A stretch of DNA of 64,000 nt from positions 496,001 through 560,000 of the forward strand of contig NZ_JAENJH010000001.1 of the NCBI RefSeq assembly GCF_016595675.1, written 5' to 3'. The translations under genes were made by a program, and so were the position numbers. The notes beneath the pieces were generated by a model. It ran no database searches, was not told the origin of the DNA, and saw only the letters and a program-made list of their open reading frames with translations. Positions 1-7,753 of this stretch are shown piece by piece. Source of the stretch: Prauserella cavernicola. Its GTDB lineage: Bacteria > Actinomycetota > Actinomycetes > Mycobacteriales > Pseudonocardiaceae. The number at the start of each line of letters is the position of its first letter. Positions within the stretch are counted from its first letter, which is position 1.

Positions 1-188
1 CGGCCGCGGGCCGCCCGGCGCAGCAGCTCCCGGCCGTCCAGCTCGTCGTAGCTGAGCATGTGCGCCACGACGTCGCGCACGGTCCAGCCCTCGCACAGCG
101 ACGGTGTGTCCCACTGCTGCGGGGTGAGCGCGGCGAGCAGGTCGGCGAGTTCGGCTCGTTCGGCTGCGGCGAGCGAGATCAGGTTCAC
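1..188 (-). CDS. DinB/maleylpyruvate-isomerase-like protein (N-terminal part)
   Basis: Only the first 62 codons lie in the window; the gene runs off the left edge. It begins with a GTG and reads VNLISLAAAERAELADLL, followed by LCEGWTVRDVVAHML. This is the first helix and the W-TVRDVVAH signature of the mycothiol-dependent maleylpyruvate isomerase N-terminal (DinB-like four-helix) family. The His of VVAHM is normally a metal ligand. Many family members are thiol-dependent transferases or isomerases, but the substrate cannot be told from this part. The start lies 9 bp from the likely start of the divergent hydrolase gene. Confidence 0.75.
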   Translation of the reverse strand, partial: MNLISLAAAERAELADLLAALTPQQWDTPSLCEGWTVRDVVAHMLSYDELDGRELLRRAARG

Positions 189-197
189 GCGGCAAGT

Positions 198-1028
198 ATG
201 GGTGAACGGCCACGGTGGGTCACTTTGTACGATCCGCGCGTGCCCTATGCGCGAGCATCCGACGACACAGCCCTGTACTACGAGGTCCACGGTGACGGCG
301 AGCAGACCCTGCTGCTATTGCCGGGGCAGTCCAACGGTCACCACTGGTGGAACAGCGCGCGACCGGATTTCGACTCCGTGTTCCGCACCGTCGTGCTCGA
401 CTACCGCGGGATCGGCGACAGCGACAAACCGGACACGGACTCCTACAGCACCAAGGGTTTCGCGCTCGACGCACTGGCCGTGCTCGACGACGTCGGCGCC
501 GAGCGGGTGCACGTCTACGGCACGTCGATGGGCGGGCGCGTGGCGCAGTGGCTGGCCGCGGAGCACGCCGAGCGCGTGGACCGGCTCGTGCTGGGCTGCA
601 CCTCCCCCGGCTCGCCGCACGGCATCGAGCGCGGCGAGAACGTCCGCCGCGCACTGGGCCAGCGCGACGCCCGCGCGGCCCGCCACGCATTGCTCGAGCT
701 CATGTACACACCGGAGTGGATGGCGGCGAATCCCGGGCCGTACAACACGATCGGCGTGCGCGGCACCCCGAGTCACGTCCTGCGCCGCCACCGCAGGGCC
801 AGCGCCGAGCACGACAGCTGGGACGCGCTGCCCTCCATCACCGCTCCGACACTCGTGGTGCACGGCACCGACGATGTCTTCAATCCCACCGAGAACGCGC
901 CGCTGCTCGCCAAGCGCATCCCCGGCGCCCGGATGGAGCTGATCGCGGGCGCGCGGCACGCATACTTCGAGGAGTTCCGTTCCGTGGCGAGCCCGCTGGT
1001 GCTGGACTTTCTCACCGAGGTGTCCTAA
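198..1028 (+). CDS. alpha/beta hydrolase
   Basis: A 276-residue alpha/beta-hydrolase-fold protein. The nucleophile elbow is YGTSMGG with Ser110, the oxyanion strand is LLLLPGQSNGHHWW near residue 45, and the C-terminal part has VVHGTDDVFNP (acid) and GARHAYFEEF (His). The ATG at 198 is used here; a GTG at 240 (VPYARASDD) is an equally good start that would leave more room for a promoter opposite the divergent gene at 188. The end overlaps the convergent permease gene by 4 bp. The family includes esterases, lactonases and C-C hydrolases. Proximity to siderophore genes raises the possibility of siderophore ester hydrolysis, but nothing in the sequence shows this. Confidence 0.85.
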   Translation: MGERPRWVTLYDPRVPYARASDDTALYYEVHGDGEQTLLLLPGQSNGHHWWNSARPDFDSVFRTVVLDYRGIGDSDKPDTDSYSTKGFALDALAVLDDVGAERVHVYGTSMGGRVAQWLAAEHAERVDRLVLGCTSPGSPHGIERGENVRRALGQRDARAARHALLELMYTPEWMAANPGPYNTIGVRGTPSHVLRRHRRASAEHDSWDALPSITAPTLVVHGTDDVFNPTENAPLLAKRIPGARMELIAGARHAYFEEFRSVASPLVLDFLTEVS

Positions 1029-2059
1029 CGCCGACGCGCCTCGTGCACCAGCAGCCACACGAGGTAGGCGCCGCCGATGCAGACGGTCACCACACCCACC
1101 GGCAGCTGCACCGGGTCGAACACCCACTGCGCGGCCCCGTCCGACGCGGTCAGCAACAACGCGCCGACGCAGGCCGAGGGCAGCACCGTGACCCCGGCCG
1201 CGCGGGTGAGCCTGCGGGCGATCTGTGGCGCGGCGAGGGCGATGAAGTTGATCGGCCCCGCCACCGCCGTCACCACGGCCGTGAGCGCCACCGACAGCAC
1301 CAGCAGACCCAGCCGCGCACGCTCGATGCGCACACCGGACGTGGTGGCGATCGCGTCGCCCAGCTCGAGCTGCCGCAGCGGTCGCGCCGCCACGCACGCC
1401 ACCAGGATCAGCAGCGCCGCCGTCGCGGTCGCGATCCCCGCGTCGGGCCAGCGGGCGCCGTTGAGGCTGCCCGCCGTCCACGCGCTCGCACCCAGCGCCA
1501 CCTCGACGTCGGCGGTGAGCAGCAGCCAGGTGTTCAGCGAGCCGAGCATGGCCGTGATGCCGATGCCCACGATGATCAACCGGAAGCCCTGCATGCCGCG
1601 GGACCACGCGAGCAGGTAGACCACTACCGCGGTCGCGATCCCGCCCGCGAGCGCCCCGAACGCCAGTTGCCCGTACGTGCCACCCGCCACCACGAGCACC
1701 AGCAGCGCTCCGGTGTGCGAGCCACTGGTGAAGCCGACGATGTCCGGACTGCCGAGCGGGTTGCGCGTGAGAGACTGGCAGATCGCGCCACTCACGCCGA
1801 GCGCGGCCCCGAGCACGAGCGCGGAGAGCACCCTCGGCAGCCGCCACTCCACCACCACGGTCGTCGCCGCGCGGTCCCCCTGCCCCAGCAGCGCCCCCAC
1901 GACCTCGCCCGGGGTCAGCGCGATGCTGCCCAGGCCGAGCCACACCAGCGCGAGCACCACCGCCACGGCCAGGCACACAGCCCCGGCCACCACGGCTCGC
2001 CCGCCGACCCGCGTCGACAGCGTGCCCAGGCGCAGGGTCCGGCCCGTCGCCGCGGTCAC
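1025..2059 (-). CDS. ferric-siderophore ABC permease, FecCD family (second subunit)
   Basis: A 344-residue inner-membrane permease of the BtuC/FecCD family, with a basic N-terminus and about ten hydrophobic segments. Family landmarks are WRLPRVLSALVLGAALGVSGAI and SLTRNPLGSPDIVGF (residues about 85-120), as in FepG-type subunits. With the upstream FecCD protein it would form the channel that carries ferric siderophore through the membrane. The GTG start overlaps the upstream stop as GTGA, so translation is probably coupled. This is the last gene of the operon that starts with the binding protein at 5945. No ATP-binding partner is found in the window. Confidence 0.93.
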   Translation of the reverse strand: MTAATGRTLRLGTLSTRVGGRAVVAGAVCLAVAVVLALVWLGLGSIALTPGEVVGALLGQGDRAATTVVVEWRLPRVLSALVLGAALGVSGAICQSLTRNPLGSPDIVGFTSGSHTGALLVLVVAGGTYGQLAFGALAGGIATAVVVYLLAWSRGMQGFRLIIVGIGITAMLGSLNTWLLLTADVEVALGASAWTAGSLNGARWPDAGIATATAALLILVACVAARPLRQLELGDAIATTSGVRIERARLGLLVLSVALTAVVTAVAGPINFIALAAPQIARRLTRAAGVTVLPSACVGALLLTASDGAAQWVFDPVQLPVGVVTVCIGGAYLVWLLVHEARRR

Positions 2060-3102
2060 GAGGTGCTCGCCCTTCTGCGCCGCACCATGCCGACCAGCAC
2101 GGGCGCGCCGACGAAGGCCACCACCACGCCGACGGGGACCTCACCGGAGCCGACGAGCACGCGGCCCAGTACGTCGGCCGTCAGCACGAGCACGGGCGAG
2201 AGCAACACCGAGACCGCGACGATCCAGCGCTGGTCGGGGCCGACGATCCAGCGCGCGACGTGCGGCATCATCAGGCCCACGAAGCCGACCGGTCCGGCGA
2301 TCGCGGTGGCACCTCCGGCGAGCAACGTCACGGCCACGACGGCGCCGGCACGCACGAGCGTCAGGTTGGCGCCGAGCGCACCCGCCAGCTCCTCCCCCAG
2401 CGCGACGGCGTTGAGCGGGCGGGCCACCAGCGCCGCGAGCAGGAGCCCGGCTGCGACGAACGGCAGCACCGTGCCCAGCATCGGCAGGTCGGCCGCCGAA
2501 AGCGAGCCCGCCGACCAGAACCTCATCCGGTCGAACGTCTCGGGGTCCAGCAGCACGAAGCCGGTGACGATGCCGCTGAGCACCGCCGCCAGCGCGACGC
2601 CGGAGAGCACGAGCCGCTCCGGGCTCGCCGGACCCCGGCCCGCCGCGGCGATCACGTACACCGCGCACGTGGCGACCAGCGCGCCGAGCAGTGCGAACCA
2701 GACGTAGCCCGCGATGCTCATCCCACCGGAGACGGCGAGCGCGAGCGCCACGAAGAACGCCGAGCCCGCGTTGACCCCGAGAATGCCGGGATCGGCGAGC
2801 GGGTTGCGGGTGACGGCCTGGATCAGCGTACCGGCGACCCCGAGCGCGAGGCCCACCAGCAGTCCGGCGACGGTGCGCGGCAGCCGGGTCTCGCGCACGA
2901 TCGTCTGGTCGTAGCTGCCGTCGAAGTCGGTGAGCGCTCGCCACACGGCCGACAGCGATACATCCGCGGATCCGGCCACCAGGCTCAGCCAGCACGCGCC
3001 CGCGAGCGCGCAGGCGCCGAGCACCAGCCCCAGCGTCCGCCGCCCGCCGGTGTGGCGGGTGCCCGCGTCGCCGGCGGGCGGCCGACGCTGCGCCGTTGTC
3101 AT
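2056..3102 (-). CDS. ferric-siderophore ABC permease, FecCD family (first subunit)
   Basis: A 348-residue FepD/FecC-type permease. RETRLPRTVAGLLVGLALGVAG followed by QAVTRNPLADPGILGVN is the family signature, and about ten membrane segments follow. The chosen ATG (MTTAQRRPP) overlaps the stop of the siderophore-interacting protein as ATGA; an in-frame ATG 33 bp upstream lies inside that gene and is less likely. It pairs with the next permease gene to make a heterodimeric ferric-siderophore channel. It is expected to follow the iron-box control of the binding-protein promoter because the four genes are tightly packed. Confidence 0.93.
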   Translation of the reverse strand: MTTAQRRPPAGDAGTRHTGGRRTLGLVLGACALAGACWLSLVAGSADVSLSAVWRALTDFDGSYDQTIVRETRLPRTVAGLLVGLALGVAGTLIQAVTRNPLADPGILGVNAGSAFFVALALAVSGGMSIAGYVWFALLGALVATCAVYVIAAAGRGPASPERLVLSGVALAAVLSGIVTGFVLLDPETFDRMRFWSAGSLSAADLPMLGTVLPFVAAGLLLAALVARPLNAVALGEELAGALGANLTLVRAGAVVAVTLLAGGATAIAGPVGFVGLMMPHVARWIVGPDQRWIVAVSVLLSPVLVLTADVLGRVLVGSGEVPVGVVVAFVGAPVLVGMVRRRRASTS

Positions 3103-4925
3103 CGTGCGGTCAGCTCGACCACCAGGTGGCCCCACCCCAGCCGGTGCACGTCGCCGACGTCGAACCCCGCCCTGTCCGCCAGCGCGGTGAGATCCACCGT
3201 GGATCTGGGCGGGGAACCGGTCGCGGCCCAGTGCCGCATGGCCGAGGTGAGTTCCTCGCGATCGTCGGGTTCGTCGTCCTCAGCGGTCTCGACCAGCAGG
3301 ACCCTGCGCCCGTAGGACGCTCCGGTGAGCGAGGCGAGCAGTGCCACGGCCTCGCCGTCGTTCATGCGTCCCAGTGCGAGCGCGCACACCGTGGCGTCGG
3401 CCTCGACGGGCTCGCCCTGGGGCACGATCGTCACGGCCTCGCGCGCACCGCCGTCAGCGAGCGCGTTCTCCAGTACCGACACCACGACCGGCCCCTCCTG
3501 GACCACCATCGGCGTGCCGGGCCGGGTGCCGTGCACGGCCTGCGCCACGACGGCCGACCCCGGACCGGTGAGCCGCAGCCGCTCACCGTCGCGCCACGCG
3601 GGACTGGCCACGATGCCCTCGGCGAGGTAGGCGAACGACCAGCCCATCCCGTCGCTGACGCGCTCGAGCCGCTCGTGGTCGGCGGCCAGCGTCGCCGACA
3701 TCGTGGCGCCGTGGGCGAGGGCGAACGCCGACGCGCCGGTGCGCAGGCTCTCGGTGAGCCGGTGCAGCGCGGCGTCCACCATGCCGTCCACGTGGCGATC
3801 GTCAAGGCGCCGCACCAGGAACCGGTCGTCGAGCAGATCCTCGCCGAGCCCGCCCAGCCGCACCAGGCCGTCGTCGCCGATCGCGAGCACGTCGACGGAC
3901 GCGAGGTAGCGGGTGAACAGCGACGCGGCCTCCGCACCGAGCCCGGCGAGCGCCGCCAGCTCGCGTGGCGGCGTCGGCCCGCCCGCGACCGCCGTCAGCA
4001 GCCCGGTGCTCACGGCGGCGCGCACGGCGAAAGTCGGCATCGGGTCGAGCAGCAGCTCCAGCGGCGAGAGCTCGTGACCGTGGTCATTGACGTTGGCGGC
4101 GACCGCGGGTTGTTCCCCGTCAGCCCTCGGGACGGGAGCGCGCCAGTAGCCGGTGATGTTGACGTGCCGCTTGGCCAGGCCACGGGTGTAGGTGCACCAG
4201 CGGCGCAGGGGCTTGAGCGCGCCGGCCTCGCCCCCGCACCAGAGGAACGGCGTGCCCTCCGGCCAGTGCGCCGCCATCACGTGCTCGGCGAGCACCGACG
4301 GCGCCCCTGGCGGAGTGCGCAGCCATGTCACCTCGACGTCGCCCTCGACGTTGAGCGGGTACTCGTCCGCACCCTCCTGCCTGATCTCGAGCACGACCCT
4401 GATCGGCCCCGCGACGGGCCGTTCGTCGAGGAACCGTCCGATAGCGGGCAGCGCGGTCTCGTCGCCCACCAGCAACACCGAATCCACATCGGACGGGAGG
4501 ACGAGCGACGACTTGGGACCCACGCAGTGCACGACGTCGCCCGGCTCCGCGCGCCGCGCCCACGTGGCCGCGGGCCCGTGTCCGTGCAGGACGAAGTCCA
4601 GATCGAGCTCGCGAGCCACCGGATCGAAGCGCCGTGGGGTGTAGTCCCTGCTGATGCGCGCCGAGCTGTGCGGCCAGTCGATGCCCGAACGGTGCTGCAC
4701 CGGCAGGTCGGCCTCGGTCTGGCCCGGTCCGGGGAAGAGCACCTTGATGTGATCGTCGAAGCTCTCGGTGACGAACGCGGGCAGGTCGAGTCCGTCGCGG
4801 TGGAACGCCGCGAGGTGCTCACCGGTGAGCGTCACCCGGCGCATCCGGGGCGAGGGGTCGCTCACCCTGGCCACCGTCAACCGCCGCAGCACCACCGGGA
4901 ACGTGATGAGGTCCGCTGTCCGCAT
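3099..4925 (-). CDS. siderophore-interacting protein fused to a methyltransferase-like domain
   Basis: A 608-residue two-part protein. Residues 1 to about 270 are a siderophore-interacting flavoprotein (SIP/ViuB type). They carry the flavin-binding R-x-Y-T motif (RDYTPRRF, residues 93-100), DFVLHGHGPAATWA, and a C-terminal NAD(P)H lobe with LWCGGEAGALKPLRRW. SIPs reduce ferric siderophores in the cytoplasm to release iron. Residues about 285-608 resemble the winged-helix dimerisation part (LLTAVAGGPTPPRELAALAGL) and catalytic lobe of O-methyltransferases. The SAM-binding glycine motif is not recognisable; RLRLTGPGSAV occupies its place, so this half may be inactive. Normal SIPs are about 250-280 residues. 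The gene lies 27 bp behind the binding protein and overlaps the permease by 4 bp. Confidence 0.85.
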   Translation of the reverse strand: MRTADLITFPVVLRRLTVARVSDPSPRMRRVTLTGEHLAAFHRDGLDLPAFVTESFDDHIKVLFPGPGQTEADLPVQHRSGIDWPHSSARISRDYTPRRFDPVARELDLDFVLHGHGPAATWARRAEPGDVVHCVGPKSSLVLPSDVDSVLLVGDETALPAIGRFLDERPVAGPIRVVLEIRQEGADEYPLNVEGDVEVTWLRTPPGAPSVLAEHVMAAHWPEGTPFLWCGGEAGALKPLRRWCTYTRGLAKRHVNITGYWRAPVPRADGEQPAVAANVNDHGHELSPLELLLDPMPTFAVRAAVSTGLLTAVAGGPTPPRELAALAGLGAEAASLFTRYLASVDVLAIGDDGLVRLGGLGEDLLDDRFLVRRLDDRHVDGMVDAALHRLTESLRTGASAFALAHGATMSATLAADHERLERVSDGMGWSFAYLAEGIVASPAWRDGERLRLTGPGSAVVAQAVHGTRPGTPMVVQEGPVVVSVLENALADGGAREAVTIVPQGEPVEADATVCALALGRMNDGEAVALLASLTGASYGRRVLLVETAEDDEPDDREELTSAMRHWAATGSPPRSTVDLTALADRAGFDVGDVHRLGWGHLVVELTAR

Positions 4926-4952
4926 CGTGTGCTGGTTCTCCTCGGTCGTGCG

Positions 4953-5945
4953 TCAGGCCGCGAACTGCTCGGCGACGTGGTCGAGCGTGGCCATCACGGC
5001 CTGGTAGTCGGCCCGGTAGGTCCAGTCCGGCAGGTCGAAGGCCCTGTCGGCCTCGAACGCGGGCAGTCCGGCGTAGAGGGGGTTGCCCGCGAGCTCGTCG
5101 GAGGTGACGTCCTGGTGGAACCCGACGACGAACACCGTGGGCGTGCTGACGAGCTCGCCCAGCTGCTCCTCCGCGAAGCGCAGCGAGTCACCGCTGCTCA
5201 CCCGCTCGAGCTCGGGGTGCCGCCGCGTGACGGGTTCGGCCTCGAAGCCCAGGTCGGCCATCAGCGAGGGCAGGTCCGAGTCCTCGGGCAGCAGGTAGGG
5301 CACGCGCTCCGCGGTCATCAGCAGATACGTCACCGGACCTTCGGGGCGGGCGATGGAGCTCTCGATCTCCTCGGCCCTGGCGGTGTAGGCGTCCATCAGC
5401 TCCGTGAGCTCGTCCTGCTTGCCGAACACCTGCTCGCCGAGGAACGACAGTTGCTCGTCCCAGGTGGTGAGCTCGTTGCTCAGCAGCACGGTGGGCGCGA
5501 TGTCGGTGAGGCGGTCGTAGACCTCGGCGGCCTGCACCGCGGGCATGCCCTGGCCGCCACCGATGATCACGTCTGGTTCCTGCGCGAGGATGGCCTCGAA
5601 GTCGAAGCCGTCGGGGCTCCACGGCAGCACCGTGGTCCCGGCGGCTGTGGCCTCGTCGGCCCAGAACTCGGAGAAGCCGTCCTCGGTGCCGTTGGCCGGC
5701 ACCGGGATCGTCGCGGTCACCGGCACGTCGAGCGCGTAGAGGTAGCCGGTCAGACCCGAGTTGAGCACCACGACCTTCTCCGGGTCGGACGGGATGCTCA
5801 CCGGCCCCTGGTCGGTCTCCACGGTGACGTCGCCGGACGCAGGCGTCCCGGACTCTCCCGAACTGCTCGTCCCGCAGCCCGCGGCGACCAGCGCCACGAC
5901 CACGAGCCCGCACGCCCGTGCCTTCCACGGCAAGCCACCGCGCAC
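4953..5945 (-). CDS. ferric-siderophore binding lipoprotein
   Basis: A 330-residue periplasmic-binding-protein-like lipoprotein (FepB/BtuF family). The GTG start at 5945 is chosen because GGAGAGGGG lies just upstream; the signal segment ACGLVVVALVAAGC ends in a lipobox with Cys24. Downstream are the family features EKVVVLNSG, LAQEPDVIIGGG and a long interlobe helix. It should capture ferric siderophore at the outer face of the membrane and hand it to the two FecCD permeases. First gene of a four-gene uptake operon; an iron box lies 42 bp upstream of the start, shared with the divergent AraC gene. Confidence 0.93.
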   Translation of the reverse strand: MRGGLPWKARACGLVVVALVAAGCGTSSSGESGTPASGDVTVETDQGPVSIPSDPEKVVVLNSGLTGYLYALDVPVTATIPVPANGTEDGFSEFWADEATAAGTTVLPWSPDGFDFEAILAQEPDVIIGGGQGMPAVQAAEVYDRLTDIAPTVLLSNELTTWDEQLSFLGEQVFGKQDELTELMDAYTARAEEIESSIARPEGPVTYLLMTAERVPYLLPEDSDLPSLMADLGFEAEPVTRRHPELERVSSGDSLRFAEEQLGELVSTPTVFVVGFHQDVTSDELAGNPLYAGLPAFEADRAFDLPDWTYRADYQAVMATLDHVAEQFAA

Positions 5946-5983
5946 GTGTTTCCCCTCTCCCGCCCAGCAGGGCACTCCAAAAG

Positions 5984-6002
5984 CAAGGTTAGGCTAACTT
6001 AG
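5984..6002. promoter_or_regulatory. iron box (IdeR/DmdR-type operator) between uptake operon and AraC gene
   Basis: The 19-bp stretch CAAGGTTAGGCTAACTTAG matches 15 of 19 positions of the actinobacterial iron-box consensus (TTAGGTTAGGCTAACCTAA). It lies between the divergent starts at 5945 and 6052, so iron-loaded DtxR-family repressor could shut both genes. The match is seen directly; repression is inferred from the known role of IdeR and DmdR1. Confidence 0.85.
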
Positions 6003-6051
6003 CCTTGTCGAGGGTCACCAAGGTGACGAGCCAGAACACGGAGGTGACATC

Positions 6052-6771
6052 GTGACCGCTGCCGACACCTACGGCGCCGTCGTCGAGCACGTCCCCGAGC
6101 ATCACCGGATGCGCTTCGCCGGGCACGACACCCACAGCCACGACGAGCCGCACCTGATCTGGGTCGTCTCCGGCCGGGGCCGCGTCACGACGCCGGCCGG
6201 GGTGTACGTGCTGCCGAGCGGCACGGGACTGTGGCTCGCCGCGCGGGTTCCGCACGCCATGTCCTGGGACGAGCCCGGCTTCGCGGGTGGCTTCCTGCTC
6301 CACGAGTCCGCGACGCCCGTCGCGGGCGCGGCCGTGATCGACGACGCGCGGGTGGCCGAGTCCGTGGCGGCGGTCCTCGTCGCCGCGCCGGGTTCCGACA
6401 CCGATCGCGCGCCGTTTCGCGCGCTGCTGGCCGACGCGCTCGCCAGGACAGAACCGACCGCGTTCGCGTTGCCCCGGCCCGCGCACCCGGTCGCGGCGAC
6501 GATCGCCGACGCACTGCTGGCGGGCGAGGCGGCCACACTGGAGACGCTGGCGCTCGGGCACCACCTGAGCCCACGCCATGTCCAGCGCCTGTTCCTCGAC
6601 GAGACCGGGCTGACGTTTCGCCAGTGGCGGTCTCGGGCGCGGCTCAACCGGGCACTCGCCGAGCTGCGGTCCGGCGCCACGGTGACCAGGGCCGCGCAGC
6701 GCAGCGGCTACCGCACGCGGCAGGGGCTCGTGAAGGCGCTGCGGCGCGAGGGTGGCCCGGCTCTGGGGTAG
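6052..6771 (+). CDS. AraC-family regulator of the siderophore locus
   Basis: A 239-residue regulator with an N-terminal cupin-like sensor part ([18 protein letters not shown], residues about 28-45) and a C-terminal pair of helix-turn-helices ([19 protein letters not shown], then [23 protein letters not shown]). The GTG start has GAGGTGA 5 bp upstream. It is divergent from the ferric-siderophore uptake operon and shares its iron box, which suggests an iron-repressed activator of uptake or biosynthesis, as for several siderophore-sensing AraC proteins. The last HTH reads [12 protein letters not shown] rather than the usual GF-S-SHFSR-F form. Whether the ligand is the siderophore is not known. 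Confidence 0.85.
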   Translation: MTAADTYGAVVEHVPEHHRMRFAGHDTHSHDEPHLIWVVSGRGRVTTPAGVYVLPSGTGLWLAARVPHAMSWDEPGFAGGFLLHESATPVAGAAVIDDARVAESVAAVLVAAPGSDTDRAPFRALLADALARTEPTAFALPRPAHPVAATIADALLAGEAATLETLALGHHLSPRHVQRLFLDETGLTFRQWRSRARLNRALAELRSGATVTRAAQRSGYRTRQGLVKALRREGGPALG

Positions 6772-6863
6772 TGCCCGGTCGGGAGCGCGGAGCTCGCCGT
6801 CTGGAGCGCGGAACTCGCGGTCGGGAGCGCGGGACTCGCGCGCCGGAGTGCGGGACTCGCGGG
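6772..6863. repeat. array of four 21-bp intergenic repeats (array A)
   Basis: The space between two convergent stop codons (AraC at 6771, carrier protein at 6864) is filled by four units of exactly 21 bp. The recurring anchor CTCG begins at 6793, 6814, 6835 and 6856. The most conserved core is GGAGCGCGGGACTCG. The same unit occurs in two more arrays near 56.4 and 56.8 kb. There are no spacers, so it is not a CRISPR. Its position at the end of both transcripts would allow a role in termination or RNA stability, but no function is shown. Confidence 0.85.
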
Positions 6864-7097
6864 TCAGGTGCCCAGGAGGCCGTGCCAGCCTTGGATCGTG
6901 GGCTGTTCGGCGAGCTGGACGAAACTGACGTGCGCGCCCTCGGCCCGCCAGCGTTCCACGAGATGCATCACGCGGATCGAGTCCAGGCCGTGGTCGATCA
7001 GATCGTCGTCGTCGGCCACCTCGTCGACGTCGGCCTGCAGAATCTCGAGCACGTCGGCCCTGATCCGATCCAGGCTCAGCTGTTCGCGTGCGCCCAT
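6864..7097 (-). CDS. stand-alone aryl carrier protein for dihydroxybenzoate
   Basis: A 77-residue phosphopantetheine carrier protein. The attachment motif is [18 protein letters not shown], with Ser40 as the expected pantetheine site, and the closing [16 protein letters not shown] resembles the C-terminal ArCP domain of EntB/DhbB. In EntB and DhbB this domain is fused to isochorismatase; here it is a separate gene whose start overlaps the isochorismatase end by 22 bp. DhbE should load it with 2,3-dihydroxybenzoate for a downstream NRPS, which is not in the window. Last gene of the dhb operon. Confidence 0.9.
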   Translation of the reverse strand: MGAREQLSLDRIRADVLEILQADVDEVADDDDLIDHGLDSIRVMHLVERWRAEGAHVSFVQLAEQPTIQGWHGLLGT

Positions 7098-7750
7098 TGG
7101 CCACCCCTCGTCGCGTCGGTGATCCGGTCGAGCAACTGGGCCGTCGACAGCACGACGCCACAGCGCAGCGCCGCGTACCGCAGCGCCATCTCGTGGTCGG
7201 TCAGCGAGAAGTCGGCGACCGCGTCGGACACCAGGAACGGCTGCACGTCCTGCATGAACGCCTCGCACGCGGTCAGCAGACAGCCCATGTGCGCGTAGAT
7301 ACCCGTCACCAGCAGTTGATCGCGACCCCACTCGGCCAGCCGCGCGCGCAGGTCGGTGCGCTGGAACGCGCTGTAGCGCCACTTGGTCAGCCGCAGGTCG
7401 CCGGGCCCTGGCCGCAGCTCGGTGATGATCGCCTCGTCCTCCGGCACCGCGCGCAGTCCCGGCCCCCACAGGTCGGTGAGCAGCCTGCGGTCCTGTGGTT
7501 CCTGGTCGCCGGGTTGCGCGGAGAACACCACCGGGATGCCGAGGCCGCGCGCGTCGGCGCACAGCCGCATGATGTTGGGCACCACCGTCGCCAGCGGCTG
7601 TTCGCCCCGCTGGTAGGCGCGCACGAAGTACTCCTGCATGTCGTGGACGAGCAGGACGGCACGCGACGGGTCGACAGTCCAGTCGACCCTGCTCTCCGGC
7701 AGGTCCGCCTCCCCGGGGACCGGGTAGGGCGCGATGACGGGCAACGCCAT
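7076..7750 (-). CDS. dhbB: isochorismatase (DhbB/EntB N-terminal type)
   Basis: A 224-residue isochorismatase that hydrolyses isochorismate to 2,3-dihydro-2,3-dihydroxybenzoate and pyruvate. The general-base Asp37 is in [11 protein letters not shown], the conserved Lys123 in LTKWRYSAF, and [12 protein letters not shown] plus DAVADFS match EntB closely. It ends where the carrier domain of EntB would begin, and the carrier is a separate overlapping gene. Three bases separate it from dhbE. Part of the iron-controlled dhbACEB operon. Confidence 0.95.
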   Translation of the reverse strand: MALPVIAPYPVPGEADLPESRVDWTVDPSRAVLLVHDMQEYFVRAYQRGEQPLATVVPNIMRLCADARGLGIPVVFSAQPGDQEPQDRRLLTDLWGPGLRAVPEDEAIITELRPGPGDLRLTKWRYSAFQRTDLRARLAEWGRDQLLVTGIYAHMGCLLTACEAFMQDVQPFLVSDAVADFSLTDHEMALRYAALRCGVVLSTAQLLDRITDATRGGQWAHANS

Positions 7751-7753
7751 GCT

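Noticed and set aside
315-2144. A 609-codon minus-strand frame over the hydrolase and permease genes
   Set aside because: It covers the hydrolase on the wrong strand and the permeases in a wrong frame; no family pattern.
3096-6002. A 968-codon open frame on the plus strand across the siderophore uptake genes
   Set aside because: It lies opposite three well-supported genes, has no recognisable domain and shows the Arg/Gly/His-rich composition of a shadow frame in high-GC DNA.
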